Shown here in pieces: positions 7,595 through 13,990 of a stretch of 13,990 bases of DNA. The stretch's first letter is position 1, and the number at the start of each line of letters is the position of its first letter. The notes beneath the pieces were generated by a model, which saw nothing but the letters and a program-made list of their open reading frames with translations, had not been told where the DNA came from and made no database searches. Source of the stretch: Myxococcales bacterium (GTDB lineage: Bacteria > Myxococcota > Bradymonadia > REDH01); the NCBI GenBank assembly GCA_018970625.1, contig JAGWVZ010000044.1:1-13990 (forward strand), given 5' to 3'. The position numbers and the translations under genes were made by a program.

Positions 7595-8530
7595 CTAGCC
7601 CCGGGTCTGCAGATACTCGGCTACGGCGAGGTCCAGCAGGGTCACCAGCTTGCGTGCGTGAGCGGGGCGCAGCTCGGGGGCCTTGGCGAGGCAGGTGTCG
7701 AGCGCTGCGACCAGATGGCTCACGCGCGCCAGTCGCGGCGAGACTTCGCCAATAAACGGAGGGGTGCTGGTGATGTGTTGCTGCATCACCCAGAGCTGGC
7801 TGCGGCCACGATAGGGAACTGTACCCGACAGCATCTCGTAAAGCACAATGCCAAGCGAGTAGAAGTCGGTGCGGCGGTCAAACTCACCTCCGCGGCACTG
7901 CTCTGGAGACATGTAGTCGGGAAGGCCCGCTGCACGCCCCGACGCGGTGAGCTGAATGGGGAGCGGGGCTGCCAGCAATCGCGCGGTTCCATGGTCGAGC
8001 ACCCTGGCCATTTCGCTGCCCTGTGCATCGCGGGCAATAAAAATATTCGAAGGCCGAAGGTCACCGTGGTACCAGCCCTGATTGTGAGACTCTTCCAGCG
8101 AGGCCGCCACATGCATGGCAAAGCGCATGGCCCTCAGCGGGTCCAGACGGCCTTCGCGTGCCAGCAGGTCCTTCAGATTGATCCCCGGCACAAGATCGAC
8201 AACGATGAACAGAAAGCTCGCCGTTCGACCAAAATCCGTGATGGGAACCGTAAATTCGCTCTCCAGCCGTCTTGAATGTGCCGCAGCTGTCTCAAACTGC
8301 TCCACAATATCCGCAATGTGCTGACCCGTTCGCCGTGTTAGCCCGCTGATACTCATGACCTTCACGGCCACCGGACGATTCTCACGCGTGTCCAGCGCCT
8401 CGAACACCGAGCCCACGCTTCCCCGTTTGGCCAGGCGGCGAATCAGATAGCGCTCGGCCACCACATGACCCACCAAAGCCTGCGGCGCCAGATAGTCATA
8501 GCGGAAATGGTGGGACGCGGGGGTGCTCAT
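7595..8530 (-). CDS. Hanks-type serine/threonine protein kinase, soluble, with variant motifs
   Basis: Single kinase domain of 311 residues with no membrane segment or extra sensor domain. The glycine loop is RGSVGSVFEA (36-45), and the ATP-binding lysine is Lys57 in PVAVKVM. A hinge-like region FIVVDLVPGINLKDLL follows. The catalytic loop is HGDLRPSN (155-162), where the usual HRDLKPxN has lost its Arg and has Arg for Lys but keeps catalytic Asp157 and metal-binding Asn162. The DFG motif is DHG (179-181) with Asp179 kept. The activation segment ends in YMSPEQ (206-211), followed by DFYSLGIVLYEMLSG. The essential residues are present, so activity is plausible. The ATG at 8530 is preferred to an in-frame TTG at 8551; neither has a strong ribosome site. 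The gene stands alone, convergent with the RlmJ-like gene and divergent from the CPxC gene, so its target is unknown. Confidence 0.93.
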   Translation of the reverse strand: MSTPASHHFRYDYLAPQALVGHVVAERYLIRRLAKRGSVGSVFEALDTRENRPVAVKVMSISGLTRRTGQHIADIVEQFETAAAHSRRLESEFTVPITDFGRTASFLFIVVDLVPGINLKDLLAREGRLDPLRAMRFAMHVAASLEESHNQGWYHGDLRPSNIFIARDAQGSEMARVLDHGTARLLAAPLPIQLTASGRAAGLPDYMSPEQCRGGEFDRRTDFYSLGIVLYEMLSGTVPYRGRSQLWVMQQHITSTPPFIGEVSPRLARVSHLVAALDTCLAKAPELRPAHARKLVTLLDLAVAEYLQTRG

Positions 8531-8671
8531 GCGCTGTACCGATAACGCCAAACGCTCTGCTCGTCACGCTTGCTGTGTGTTTGCCGAATTTCCGTGCGCG
8601 CAGCACATGCCGCTCCACACCCACGCGCGACATGACGCATCCTTGGTGTAGATGTTTACGCCGGAGCGTTT
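8531..8671. other. Divergent intergenic region between kinase and CPxC gene
   Basis: This 141-base gap must hold the start signals for both the kinase (left) and the CPxC-cryptochrome pair (right). I could not identify a convincing -35/-10 pair or operator palindrome on either strand. The only clear signal is GGAG at 8663-8666, five bases before the ATG at 8672. Confidence 0.5.
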
Positions 8672-8857
8672 ATGGGCGAAGAAGTGGAAGTCGTGTGTCC
8701 CTGGTGTTTCGAACCCGTTAGTCTGTGGGTCGACCGCGATACGCGGGGCAGCTACGTCGAGGACTGTGAGGTGTGTTGCCGTCCCTGGCAAGTGTACGTC
8801 CAGTGGGACGACGACGCAGACCGCGCGTGGGTGGATGTGGAGCGAGCCGACGGATGA
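8672..8857 (+). CDS. CPxC-type cysteine-rich small protein (CPXCG family, zinc-ribbon-like)
   Basis: A 61-residue acidic protein with two cysteine clusters: C9-P-W-C12 near the N-terminus and C32-E-V-C35-C36 in SYVEDCEVCCRPW. The second cluster is the hallmark of the small CPXCG-motif cysteine-rich proteins found in many proteobacteria. Members usually read CPxCG; here Phe follows the second Cys. The spacing suggests one bound zinc, but the function of the family is not established. GGAG five bases before the ATG supports the start. The TGA at 8855-8857 overlaps the cryptochrome ATG (8854), so the two are translationally coupled. Confidence 0.88.
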   Translation: MGEEVEVVCPWCFEPVSLWVDRDTRGSYVEDCEVCCRPWQVYVQWDDDADRAWVDVERADG

Positions 8858-10152
8858 GCGCTCTGGTCTGGTTTCGTCAGGACCTTCGTCTGGCCGATAA
8901 CGCAGCCGTTCAGGCGGCCGTCGCGGCGTACGGTACCCATGTGACGGGCATCGTGGTGCTGCCGACGAACGGCTCGCATGAGGTGTTGCCTGGCGTGCCA
9001 GGGGTGGGTGCCCATCGCATGCAGTGGTGGTTACAGTCCGTCGAATCGCTTCGCAGGGCGTTCCTGTCTGTGGGGGGCACGCTGCTGGTAGCCGTAGGCG
9101 ATGGTCCGGCGTGTGTCGCCGAGGTCGCGCGCGCGCTTCAGGTTACAGCGGTATTTACTGCGCCCTGGCCGGCGGTCTGGGAACAGCGTGAGAACGCAGA
9201 GCTCGCACAGTTGCTTTACGACGACCCCATTCGATTGCACGTTCTGCGCGAGACGACCTTGCTGGATGTTCGGCAGCTGCCCTTCCCGGTGCAGCGATTG
9301 CCCCATGTGTTTACGACCTTTCGACGTGCGGTTGAGGCCCAGTGGGCCGTACATGAACCGGTCCCGGCTCCCGATGCGCTTACGCGGCCTGATATTCCGG
9401 GCACACTGGAGCGCTGGCTGGTGACACCGCCGCTGGACAGTCTCGGGTACGTTGCGCCTGCTCGCGATACCCGAACGTCGATTCCGTGGGAGGGCGGTAC
9501 AGAGTCGGGTTATGCGCGTATCAACCAGTATTTTTGGCAGACGGACGGCATTGCCACCTACAAGGAGACCCGAAATGGCCTGATGGGTGAGGCCTTCTCG
9601 TCGAAGCTCTCGCCCTGGCTCTCGGCGGGGTCACTGTCAGCGCGCGAGGTGTATGCGGCCTTGCGTCGGTACGAGCGAGAGCGAGGCGCGAACGAGTCGA
9701 CCTACTGGCTGGTATTCGAACTGCTGTGGCGAGATTATTTTCACTTCTGGACCGAGCAACATGGACAGTGGGTGTTTCAGGCGGCCGGCGTGACGGGGCG
9801 AACCCCTCAGGGCAGGCGCGACCACGCTGCTTTTCGGCGCTGGCGGGAAGGACGCACCGGGGAGCCCTTTGTGGATGCGGGCATGCGCGAGCTGGCTGCG
9901 ACGGGTTTTCTATCGAATCGATTGCGGCAGAATGTTGCCAGCTGGTTTGCCCGAACGGCTGGAATCGACTGGCGCTGGGGCGCTGCGTGGTTCGAGTCGC
10001 AGCTGATTGATTTCGATGTCTGTAGCAATCAGGGCAACTGGCAATATGTCGCCGGCGTTGGAAATGACCCGCGCGATCGCACCTTTCATGTGCAGTCTCA
10101 GGCCGACCGTTACGACGCCGATGGTGCGTATCGCACGATGTGGCTTCGATAG
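8854..10152 (+). CDS. DASH-type cryptochrome / single-stranded-DNA photolyase
   Basis: FAD- and probably folate-binding blue-light flavoprotein; characterised cry-DASH proteins repair cyclobutane pyrimidine dimers mainly in single-stranded DNA. The 432-residue product starts with the Rossmann-like antenna domain (SALVWFRQDLRLADN). Its FAD-binding helical domain has DASH-diagnostic blocks: TYKETRNGLMGEAFSSKLSP from Thr235, NESTYWLVFELLWRDYFHFW from Asn280, MRELAATGFLSNRLRQNVAS, and FDVCSNQGNWQYVAGVGNDP from Phe387. Asn392 is placed where photolyases have the Asn facing FAD N5. It is somewhat shorter than most cry-DASH proteins and has no C-terminal extension. The ATG at 8854 is chosen because it overlaps the CPxC stop and begins exactly at the family's N-terminus; an upstream in-frame ATG at 8773 would add 27 unrelated residues. 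It converges with the SPFH gene. Confidence 0.95.
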   Translation: MSALVWFRQDLRLADNAAVQAAVAAYGTHVTGIVVLPTNGSHEVLPGVPGVGAHRMQWWLQSVESLRRAFLSVGGTLLVAVGDGPACVAEVARALQVTAVFTAPWPAVWEQRENAELAQLLYDDPIRLHVLRETTLLDVRQLPFPVQRLPHVFTTFRRAVEAQWAVHEPVPAPDALTRPDIPGTLERWLVTPPLDSLGYVAPARDTRTSIPWEGGTESGYARINQYFWQTDGIATYKETRNGLMGEAFSSKLSPWLSAGSLSAREVYAALRRYERERGANESTYWLVFELLWRDYFHFWTEQHGQWVFQAAGVTGRTPQGRRDHAAFRRWREGRTGEPFVDAGMRELAATGFLSNRLRQNVASWFARTAGIDWRWGAAWFESQLIDFDVCSNQGNWQYVAGVGNDPRDRTFHVQSQADRYDADGAYRTMWLR

Positions 10153-10174
10153 GCGCAGCGCGGTTGGCCTTATC
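10148..10174. terminator. Possible bidirectional hairpin between converging genes
   Basis: GATAGGC (10148-10154) can pair with GCCTTATC (10167-10174) with one bulged base, looping out 12 bases. The structure covers the stop codons of both the cryptochrome (10150-10152) and the SPFH gene (10170-10172), which are only 17 bases apart. Without T-runs and with a short bulged stem this is weak. Either Rho or this stem could separate the converging transcripts. Confidence 0.25.
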
Positions 10175-11156
10175 GTTGCTGACTCTGTGCCTGCCAGGCA
10201 GCCAGTGATTGTTCACGCTGCGCCGGGTCCATGGCTTCGGCGTTGCCGGAGTGCATGTTCGATGTCGCCTTGTTGGCGGCGATAATCGCGGTCGTTACCT
10301 GCTGGTACAGGTCGGTCATGCCACCGGGAGAGTGGGGCATGAACACGGTCTGGGTGGACGACTTGTTGGCCATGCCCGACAGCGTATCGAAGTACTGGGT
10401 CAGCATGAGCAGCGCCATAACGCTCTCGCCCGATGCGCCGCCCATGCTGTGCTGAATCGCCTCGGCGGACTGCGAGAGACCGCTAGCGATGGCCTGTCGC
10501 TGCTTGGCGATACCAATACCCTGCAGGTGCTTGCTTTCGGCCTCAGCCTCGGCGGCTTTGACGACGCGAATCTTTGCGGCCTCGGCCTCCATTTCGGCTG
10601 CAACCCGCATGCGTTCAGCGGCGTTGATACGGTTCATGGAGTCTTTGACCTGTGGTGCCGGGTCGATGTCCGTGACGAGGGTTCGCACAATTTTGTAGCC
10701 AAACTCGTCCATGACATCGGCCAGGTTCTCGAGAACCGCATCGGCGACGTCGTCTTTGGCTTCGAAGACCTGATCGAGCTTCAGTTGCGGTACGCGGGCG
10801 CGTACGACATCAAAGACGTAGCTTTCAATCTGCGCCTGTGGGTTATCCAGACGATAATATGCATCGGCCGGGTTGCTGATTTGATACTGAACCGCGACGG
10901 TCATGTGTACGAAGACGTTGTCGAGCGTTTTGGTTTCGACTTTTACCAGCATCTCCTGAATACGCAGATTCAGACGCGCGACGACCTTGTCGACAATGGG
11001 GACTTTCACGTTCAGTCCGGGGGTCGCCACTGCTGCATGCTTTCCAAACCGTTGTACAATCGCGACCGACTGCTGCTGCACCGTGAAGAAAATCGCCGGA
11101 ATGAAGAAGAGAAAGAAAAAGGCGAGGAAACCCGCCAGAACAAATATCGGCTGCAT
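10170..11156 (-). CDS. SPFH/Band 7 membrane protein, plant HIR-like subfamily
   Basis: 328 residues with one N-terminal membrane helix (about 4-25) and an SPFH/prohibitin-homology domain starting VQQQSVAIVQRFGK. It carries blocks characteristic of the hypersensitive-induced-reaction group: VETKTLDNVFVHMTVAVQYQ, QAQIESYVFDVVRARVPQL, then VTDIDPAPQVKDSMNRINAA. A long Ala/Glu-rich coiled coil follows, then GIGIAKQRQAIASGL, LTQYFDTL and a VFMPHSPGG motif. Such proteins form large ring or cage oligomers that organise membrane microdomains and often restrain membrane proteases. Known bacterial relatives often neighbour an NfeD-type gene; none is visible here. The ATG at 11156 has GGAGG five bases upstream, better than the GTG at 11168 that overlaps that site. 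It lies downstream of the EGF-like gene with a gap of about 180 bases, so its own promoter is likely. Confidence 0.93.
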   Translation of the reverse strand: MQPIFVLAGFLAFFFLFFIPAIFFTVQQQSVAIVQRFGKHAAVATPGLNVKVPIVDKVVARLNLRIQEMLVKVETKTLDNVFVHMTVAVQYQISNPADAYYRLDNPQAQIESYVFDVVRARVPQLKLDQVFEAKDDVADAVLENLADVMDEFGYKIVRTLVTDIDPAPQVKDSMNRINAAERMRVAAEMEAEAAKIRVVKAAEAEAESKHLQGIGIAKQRQAIASGLSQSAEAIQHSMGGASGESVMALLMLTQYFDTLSGMANKSSTQTVFMPHSPGGMTDLYQQVTTAIIAANKATSNMHSGNAEAMDPAQREQSLAAWQAQSQQR

Positions 11157-11337
11157 GAAAACCTCCACAGGTTAGGTGACCCTTCTTACAACCCATTGGC
11201 CTTTGTCGGGGCGTGCGTCAAGCCCTCGAACCTGCACCATTTCGACAGCGTACGACCGCCCTGCCTGTCTGGTAAAGAGCTTCGCCCCGCACATGGTTGA
11301 AGGAACAGGCCCGACAGCGCTGTGCAAAGGGCTCGTG
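11157..11337. other. Intergenic region upstream of the SPFH gene
   Basis: A 181-base gap between the end of the EGF-like gene and the SPFH start, both on the minus strand. It contains a 10-bp perfect palindrome, ACAGCGCTGT (11314-11323), just past the EGF-like stop. It also has a minus-strand TTGACG (11221-11216) that could be a -35 box, but the hexamer 17 bases further on does not look like a -10. No coding potential was seen. Confidence 0.4.
11162..11166 (-). promoter_or_regulatory. Shine-Dalgarno site fixing the SPFH gene start
   Basis: On the minus strand GGAGG ends five bases before the ATG at 11156. This rules out the in-frame GTG at 11168, which would place the ribosome site within the coding region. 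Confidence 0.8.
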
Positions 11338-13990
11338 CTAATTCAGCCGAGCGACAAAGACATCGTCCGTGCCCGACGCGCTGACGATGGACCCTACGAC
11401 TACTGCTTTTCCGCTGGCATCGATGGCAACGCCGAACGCCTCACTTTCGACAGTAGCGCCAAACAAGTAGGTAACGCCGCCGGTTCCGTAGGTGGTATCG
11501 AGTACGCCGGCTGCAGTCACACGCGCCACAAAGGCGCGGTCAACACCACCCTGCGAAGAGCGTCCGACGATGATCAGATGGCCGCTTCCGTCGACGGCGA
11601 TGTCTTCCACGCGGTCGGTGTCTCCGAGGTCGAGGGTGAATACACCTGCGGTGCCGAATGCGGTGCGCGTGCTGCCGTCATTGTTCAGGGCAACGATCAG
11701 CAGATTTTCGTCGCTACCATTGTCGGTTGAGCCGGCAGCAAAGATGCCGGAGGCGTTGCCGGCCACAGCGAACCAGCCATCATCGGTGTTGTCTGCGCCG
11801 AAATCCCAGACCACCTGGCTGAACGCGCTTGAGGTTCCATCCAGCGAGCGCGTGGCAATGAACGCGTTGTCGTCGATGCCATTCTCCCGTGTGCCCACAA
11901 GGTACATGGTGGTTCCTACAGCGGATGCATCGCGTACAAGGTCCGAGCTGCCCGAGGGAGGGAACGAGAAGAAGCCTCCGACGCCGAACGAGGTATCCAC
12001 CGTGATGCCACTAGAGCGGCTGGTCATCGGTGACCAGAGGGACGACGTGAGCGAGGCAATGCCGTAGTGGGTTCTGCCGCCCGGGTTTGTGGCAACTCCC
12101 CAGGCCACGGATGCGGTGCCCGTGCCGGGGTTCACGTACCCTGCGTCGGTTGACCCCGTCGAAAGCGCTGCCGTATCGATGACGTAGGGTCGCTCGGTCG
12201 TGCCGCTGAAAATGGCCGAGCCAACAGCGACGATGCGACTGGCGGAGGCATTCCAGGCGATAGCCAGCCCTGTGCTGGCCGGAGAGGTCTGGGTCAGGAA
12301 TCCATTTGCCCTGAACAATGTATCTGCGGCTCCCGCGGTGCTCAGCAGACCCACAAACATGGCGTTGAGGCCAGATGCCTGCGTGGCTGCGCCTGTCAAC
12401 GCGATACGGCCATCCGGGAGGATGACGAGATCACGCGCTACCTCGTTTCGGTTGGACGTGTTGATTCCAAGTGTTGACGAAGCAATGCCGGACACACCGA
12501 AGGTGTTGTCGGGAGTACCCGGGAAAACCCGGGTCGCGCATACGGGCGGTGCGTTGAAAACATTCGCACAGGTGAAGCCGGCTTCGGGACCACAGCCACC
12601 ATTGTTGGTGTCGCACTCGTTGATATCGGTGCAGGTGGGTGTGGCACCGATATTGTTGAGGCAGGTCACACGTCCGACGGTTCCACAGCCGCCGTTGTTG
12701 GTGTCGCACTCGTTGATGTCCGAGCAGGTCGGCGCTGCAAAGAGGTTGTTCTGGCAGCGGTAGAAGCCTGGATTGCCGCAGCCGCCGTTGTTGGTGTCGC
12801 ATTCGTCGATGTCGGTGCAGGTGGCAGCAGCGCCGATGTTGTTGGTACAGCGAGCGACGGCCGGGTCACCGCAGCCACCGTTCCCGAACGCGCATTCGTT
12901 GCGGTCACCGCATGTAGGCTCTGCCGCGAAGTTGTTGAAACAGGTGTAGAAAGTGGCGTCTCCACAACCTCCGTTTTCAGTGGCGCACTCGTTGAGGTCC
13001 AGACACGTGGGTGAAGAGCCGATGTTGTTCTGGCACGTCACAAAGTTCGTGTCGCCACAGGCGCCGTTGTTGGTGTCGCATTCATTGATGTCTGCGCATA
13101 CCGGCAGTCCACCCACGACTTCAGAGCAGCTGAAATAGGTGGGGTCGCCACATCCACCGTTGTCGGTATCGCACTCACGAATGTCCGTACACGTCGGAGA
13201 GGCAAACTCATTGTTCGAGCACGTAAAGAAACCGGGGTCTCCGCAGCCCCCGTTGTTTGTCTCGCATTCGTTGATGTCTTCGCAAATGGCCACGTCGGCG
13301 AACTGGTTGATGCAACGTGCCTGATTTGCGGGGCCGCAGCCCCCGTTGTTCGTCTCGCATTCGTTGATGTCTTCACACGTAGCGCTCCCACCGACCACGT
13401 TCTGGCAACGCAGGAAGGTTGCATCGCCGCAACCTCCGTTGTCGGTATCGCATTCGTTGATGTCTGCGCAGGTTGGCGCGGCGCCGACGTTGTTGGTGCA
13501 GCTCCAGAAGCGCGCTTCTCCACAACCCCCGTTATCAGTCTCGCATTCATTCACGTCTGCGCAGGTCGGCGCCGAGCGGAAGTTATTTGTGCAAGAGAAG
13601 CGCAGCGGGTCGCCGCATCCACCATTGTCGGTGTTGCACTCATTCACGTCGCCGCACTCCGGTGCGCCACCGGCGACTTCAATGCACGACGACACAGCCA
13701 CGTCACCACAGCCACCATTGTCGACCTCGCACTCGAGCACATCACTGCACAGGGGAGCGGCATTCGGCAAATCGGTACACTCGGTGTAAACAGGATCTCC
13801 GCATTCACCGTTGTTGCTATCGCATGCATTGATGTCTTCGCAGAGCACGGGCGCACGCGTCTGGTTCACGCATCGAACCCAGGCCGGATCGCCGCAGCCA
13901 CCATTGTCGAAGTCACACTCATTGACGTCGTTACATACGGGGGCAGCAGCGAGCTGCTCGACGCAGGTCACCTGCAGCACATCGCCGCAG
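11338..13990 (-). CDS. Large EGF-like repeat protein with delta-60 beta-propeller (N-terminus beyond window)
   Basis: The frame is open from the right edge (codons CGD precede a GTG at 13980) to TAG at 11340-11338, so the true start and any signal peptide are outside; the GTG at 13980 is not a real start. Counting from that GTG, residues 1-17 are the tail of a cut repeat. Residues 18-482 are 15 consecutive 31-residue EGF-like units with four Cys each. Residues 483-880 have no Cys and form seven degenerate propeller blades of the uncharacterised delta-60 type, ending exactly at VFVARLN. The disulfide-rich array implies export to the cell surface or medium. No membrane anchor or sorting tail follows the propeller. 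An adhesive or calcium-dependent structural role is inferred from the domain types alone. It is transcribed toward the SPFH gene. Confidence 0.93.
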   Translation of the reverse strand, partial: CGDVLQVTCVEQLAAAPVCNDVNECDFDNGGCGDPAWVRCVNQTRAPVLCEDINACDSNNGECGDPVYTECTDLPNAAPLCSDVLECEVDNGGCGDVAVSSCIEVAGGAPECGDVNECNTDNGGCGDPLRFSCTNNFRSAPTCADVNECETDNGGCGEARFWSCTNNVGAAPTCADINECDTDNGGCGDATFLRCQNVVGGSATCEDINECETNNGGCGPANQARCINQFADVAICEDINECETNNGGCGDPGFFTCSNNEFASPTCTDIRECDTDNGGCGDPTYFSCSEVVGGLPVCADINECDTNNGACGDTNFVTCQNNIGSSPTCLDLNECATENGGCGDATFYTCFNNFAAEPTCGDRNECAFGNGGCGDPAVARCTNNIGAAATCTDIDECDTNNGGCGNPGFYRCQNNLFAAPTCSDINECDTNNGGCGTVGRVTCLNNIGATPTCTDINECDTNNGGCGPEAGFTCANVFNAPPVCATRVFPGTPDNTFGVSGIASSTLGINTSNRNEVARDLVILPDGRIALTGAATQASGLNAMFVGLLSTAGAADTLFRANGFLTQTSPASTGLAIAWNASASRIVAVGSAIFSGTTERPYVIDTAALSTGSTDAGYVNPGTGTASVAWGVATNPGGRTHYGIASLTSSLWSPMTSRSSGITVDTSFGVGGFFSFPPSGSSDLVRDASAVGTTMYLVGTRENGIDDNAFIATRSLDGTSSAFSQVVWDFGADNTDDGWFAVAGNASGIFAAGSTDNGSDENLLIVALNNDGSTRTAFGTAGVFTLDLGDTDRVEDIAVDGSGHLIIVGRSSQGGVDRAFVARVTAAGVLDTTYGTGGVTYLFGATVESEAFGVAIDASGKAVVVGSIVSASGTDDVFVARLN
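11341..12510 (-). other. Seven-bladed delta-60-type beta-propeller domain
   Basis: Seven stretches of about 50-60 residues share a pattern: a D-x-x-[FY]-G-x-x-G start, an inner V-x-x-[VIA] strand, G-x-[LIV]-x-[VL]-x-G, then an [AF]-[FV]-[VI]-A-x-[LVR] strand. Clear starts are DNTFGVSG, DTSFGVGG, RTAFGTAG and DTTYGTGG; blades 2, 3 and 5 are degenerate. Strands such as RIALTGAA, MYLVGTRE, IFAAGSTD, LIIVGRSS and AVVVGSIV recur at the same place in each blade. The last blade stops at the termination codon, which suggests a complete, self-contained propeller. Its ligand is unknown. Confidence 0.75.
12535..13929 (-). repeat. Array of 15 complete 93-bp EGF-like repeat units
   Basis: Every unit is exactly 93 bases (31 codons) with no insertion or deletion. 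The protein consensus is D-I-N-E-C-D-T-N-N-G-G-C-G, six or seven variable residues, C, x-N-N-x-G-A-x-P-T, C. Cysteines are at unit positions 5, 12, 20 and 30, and all 60 are present. The strongest DNA conservation covers the first 39 bases of each unit (plus-strand reading resembles CCGTTGTTGGTGTCGCA followed by TCGTTGATGTC). The second half is diverse. Units 7 and 8 (13371 down to 13186) share the same first 13 residues. A partial 16th unit lies at the right edge, so the array is longer than seen. Confidence 0.95.

Noticed and set aside
7658..8275. Plus-strand open frame of about 205 codons inside the kinase region
   Set aside because: It is antisense to the kinase, whose motifs are intact on the minus strand. 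The plus-strand product has no family features.
11193..11221. TTGACG with 17-base spacing to CAATGG as a minus-strand promoter for the SPFH gene
   Set aside because: The -35-like box is good, but the -10 hexamer matches the consensus at almost no position, so I could not support it as a promoter.
10209..11300. Plus-strand open frame of about 363 codons opposite the SPFH gene
   Set aside because: Shadow frame: the minus strand encodes a well-supported SPFH/HIR protein with a strong ribosome site.
12953..13789. Plus-strand open frames with repeated SPQPPLSVSHSLMS-like peptides
   Set aside because: These are antisense translations of the 93-bp EGF-like coding repeats, and their periodicity is inherited from the real minus-strand gene.
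12535..13929. Regular 93-bp repeat array as a possible CRISPR or non-coding satellite
   Set aside because: The period is an exact number of codons, all units share one open frame on the minus strand, cysteines are invariant, and conserved and variable parts follow protein logic. There are no short identical repeats with unique spacers.
13978..13980. GTG at 13980 as the start of the EGF-like gene
   Set aside because: The frame continues upstream to the window edge with CGD, which fits the tail of another repeat unit, so the gene is truncated by the window.

Overview
The window is a 14 kb piece of a high-GC bacterial chromosome. It is densely packed with genes that mostly have good Shine-Dalgarno sequences and often overlap as ATGA. 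The gene set (a NodT-type outer-membrane lipoprotein with an RND pump, an RlmJ-like rRNA methyltransferase, a CPxC small zinc-type protein, a DASH cryptochrome) points to a Gram-negative proteobacterium, most likely a gammaproteobacterium. The Ser/Thr kinase and the EGF-like/delta-60 surface protein would also fit Myxococcota or Bradymonadales-type bacteria, so the assignment is an inference. No rRNA, tRNA, CRISPR, insertion sequence or phage gene was seen.

Layout. (1) Positions 1-6385, + strand: a tightly coupled efflux operon. It holds the C-terminal part of a TetR-type regulator cut by the window edge, an outer-membrane factor lipoprotein, a periplasmic adaptor and a 1104-residue RND permease. 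Each junction overlaps by 4 or 8 bases. The permease gene ends in a perfect 39-bp tandem duplication. (2) 6451-7323, +: an RlmJ-like 23S rRNA adenine methyltransferase, followed by a hairpin at 7332-7350. (3) 7595-8530, - strand: a soluble Hanks-type Ser/Thr kinase with altered signature motifs. (4) 8672-10152, +: a small CPxC cysteine-rich protein overlapping a cry-DASH cryptochrome/photolyase. (5) 10170-11156, -: an SPFH/Band 7 membrane protein of the plant-HIR-like type, convergent with the cryptochrome and separated from it by 17 bases. (6) 11338 to the right edge, -: a large secreted or surface protein, incomplete at its N-terminus. It has at least 15 identical-length (31-residue, 93-bp) four-cysteine EGF-like repeats followed by what reads as a complete seven-bladed delta-60 beta-propeller.

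How the genes work together. The first four genes make one tripartite pump (inner-membrane RND, adaptor, outer-membrane channel) with a likely local repressor. The remaining genes are largely independent housekeeping, light-response, signalling and surface functions. The most unusual object is the repeat protein at the right edge. Its repeat keeps the cysteines expected to form the 1-3 and 2-4 disulfides of a calcium-binding EGF domain but lacks the third pair, and the array runs out of the window.
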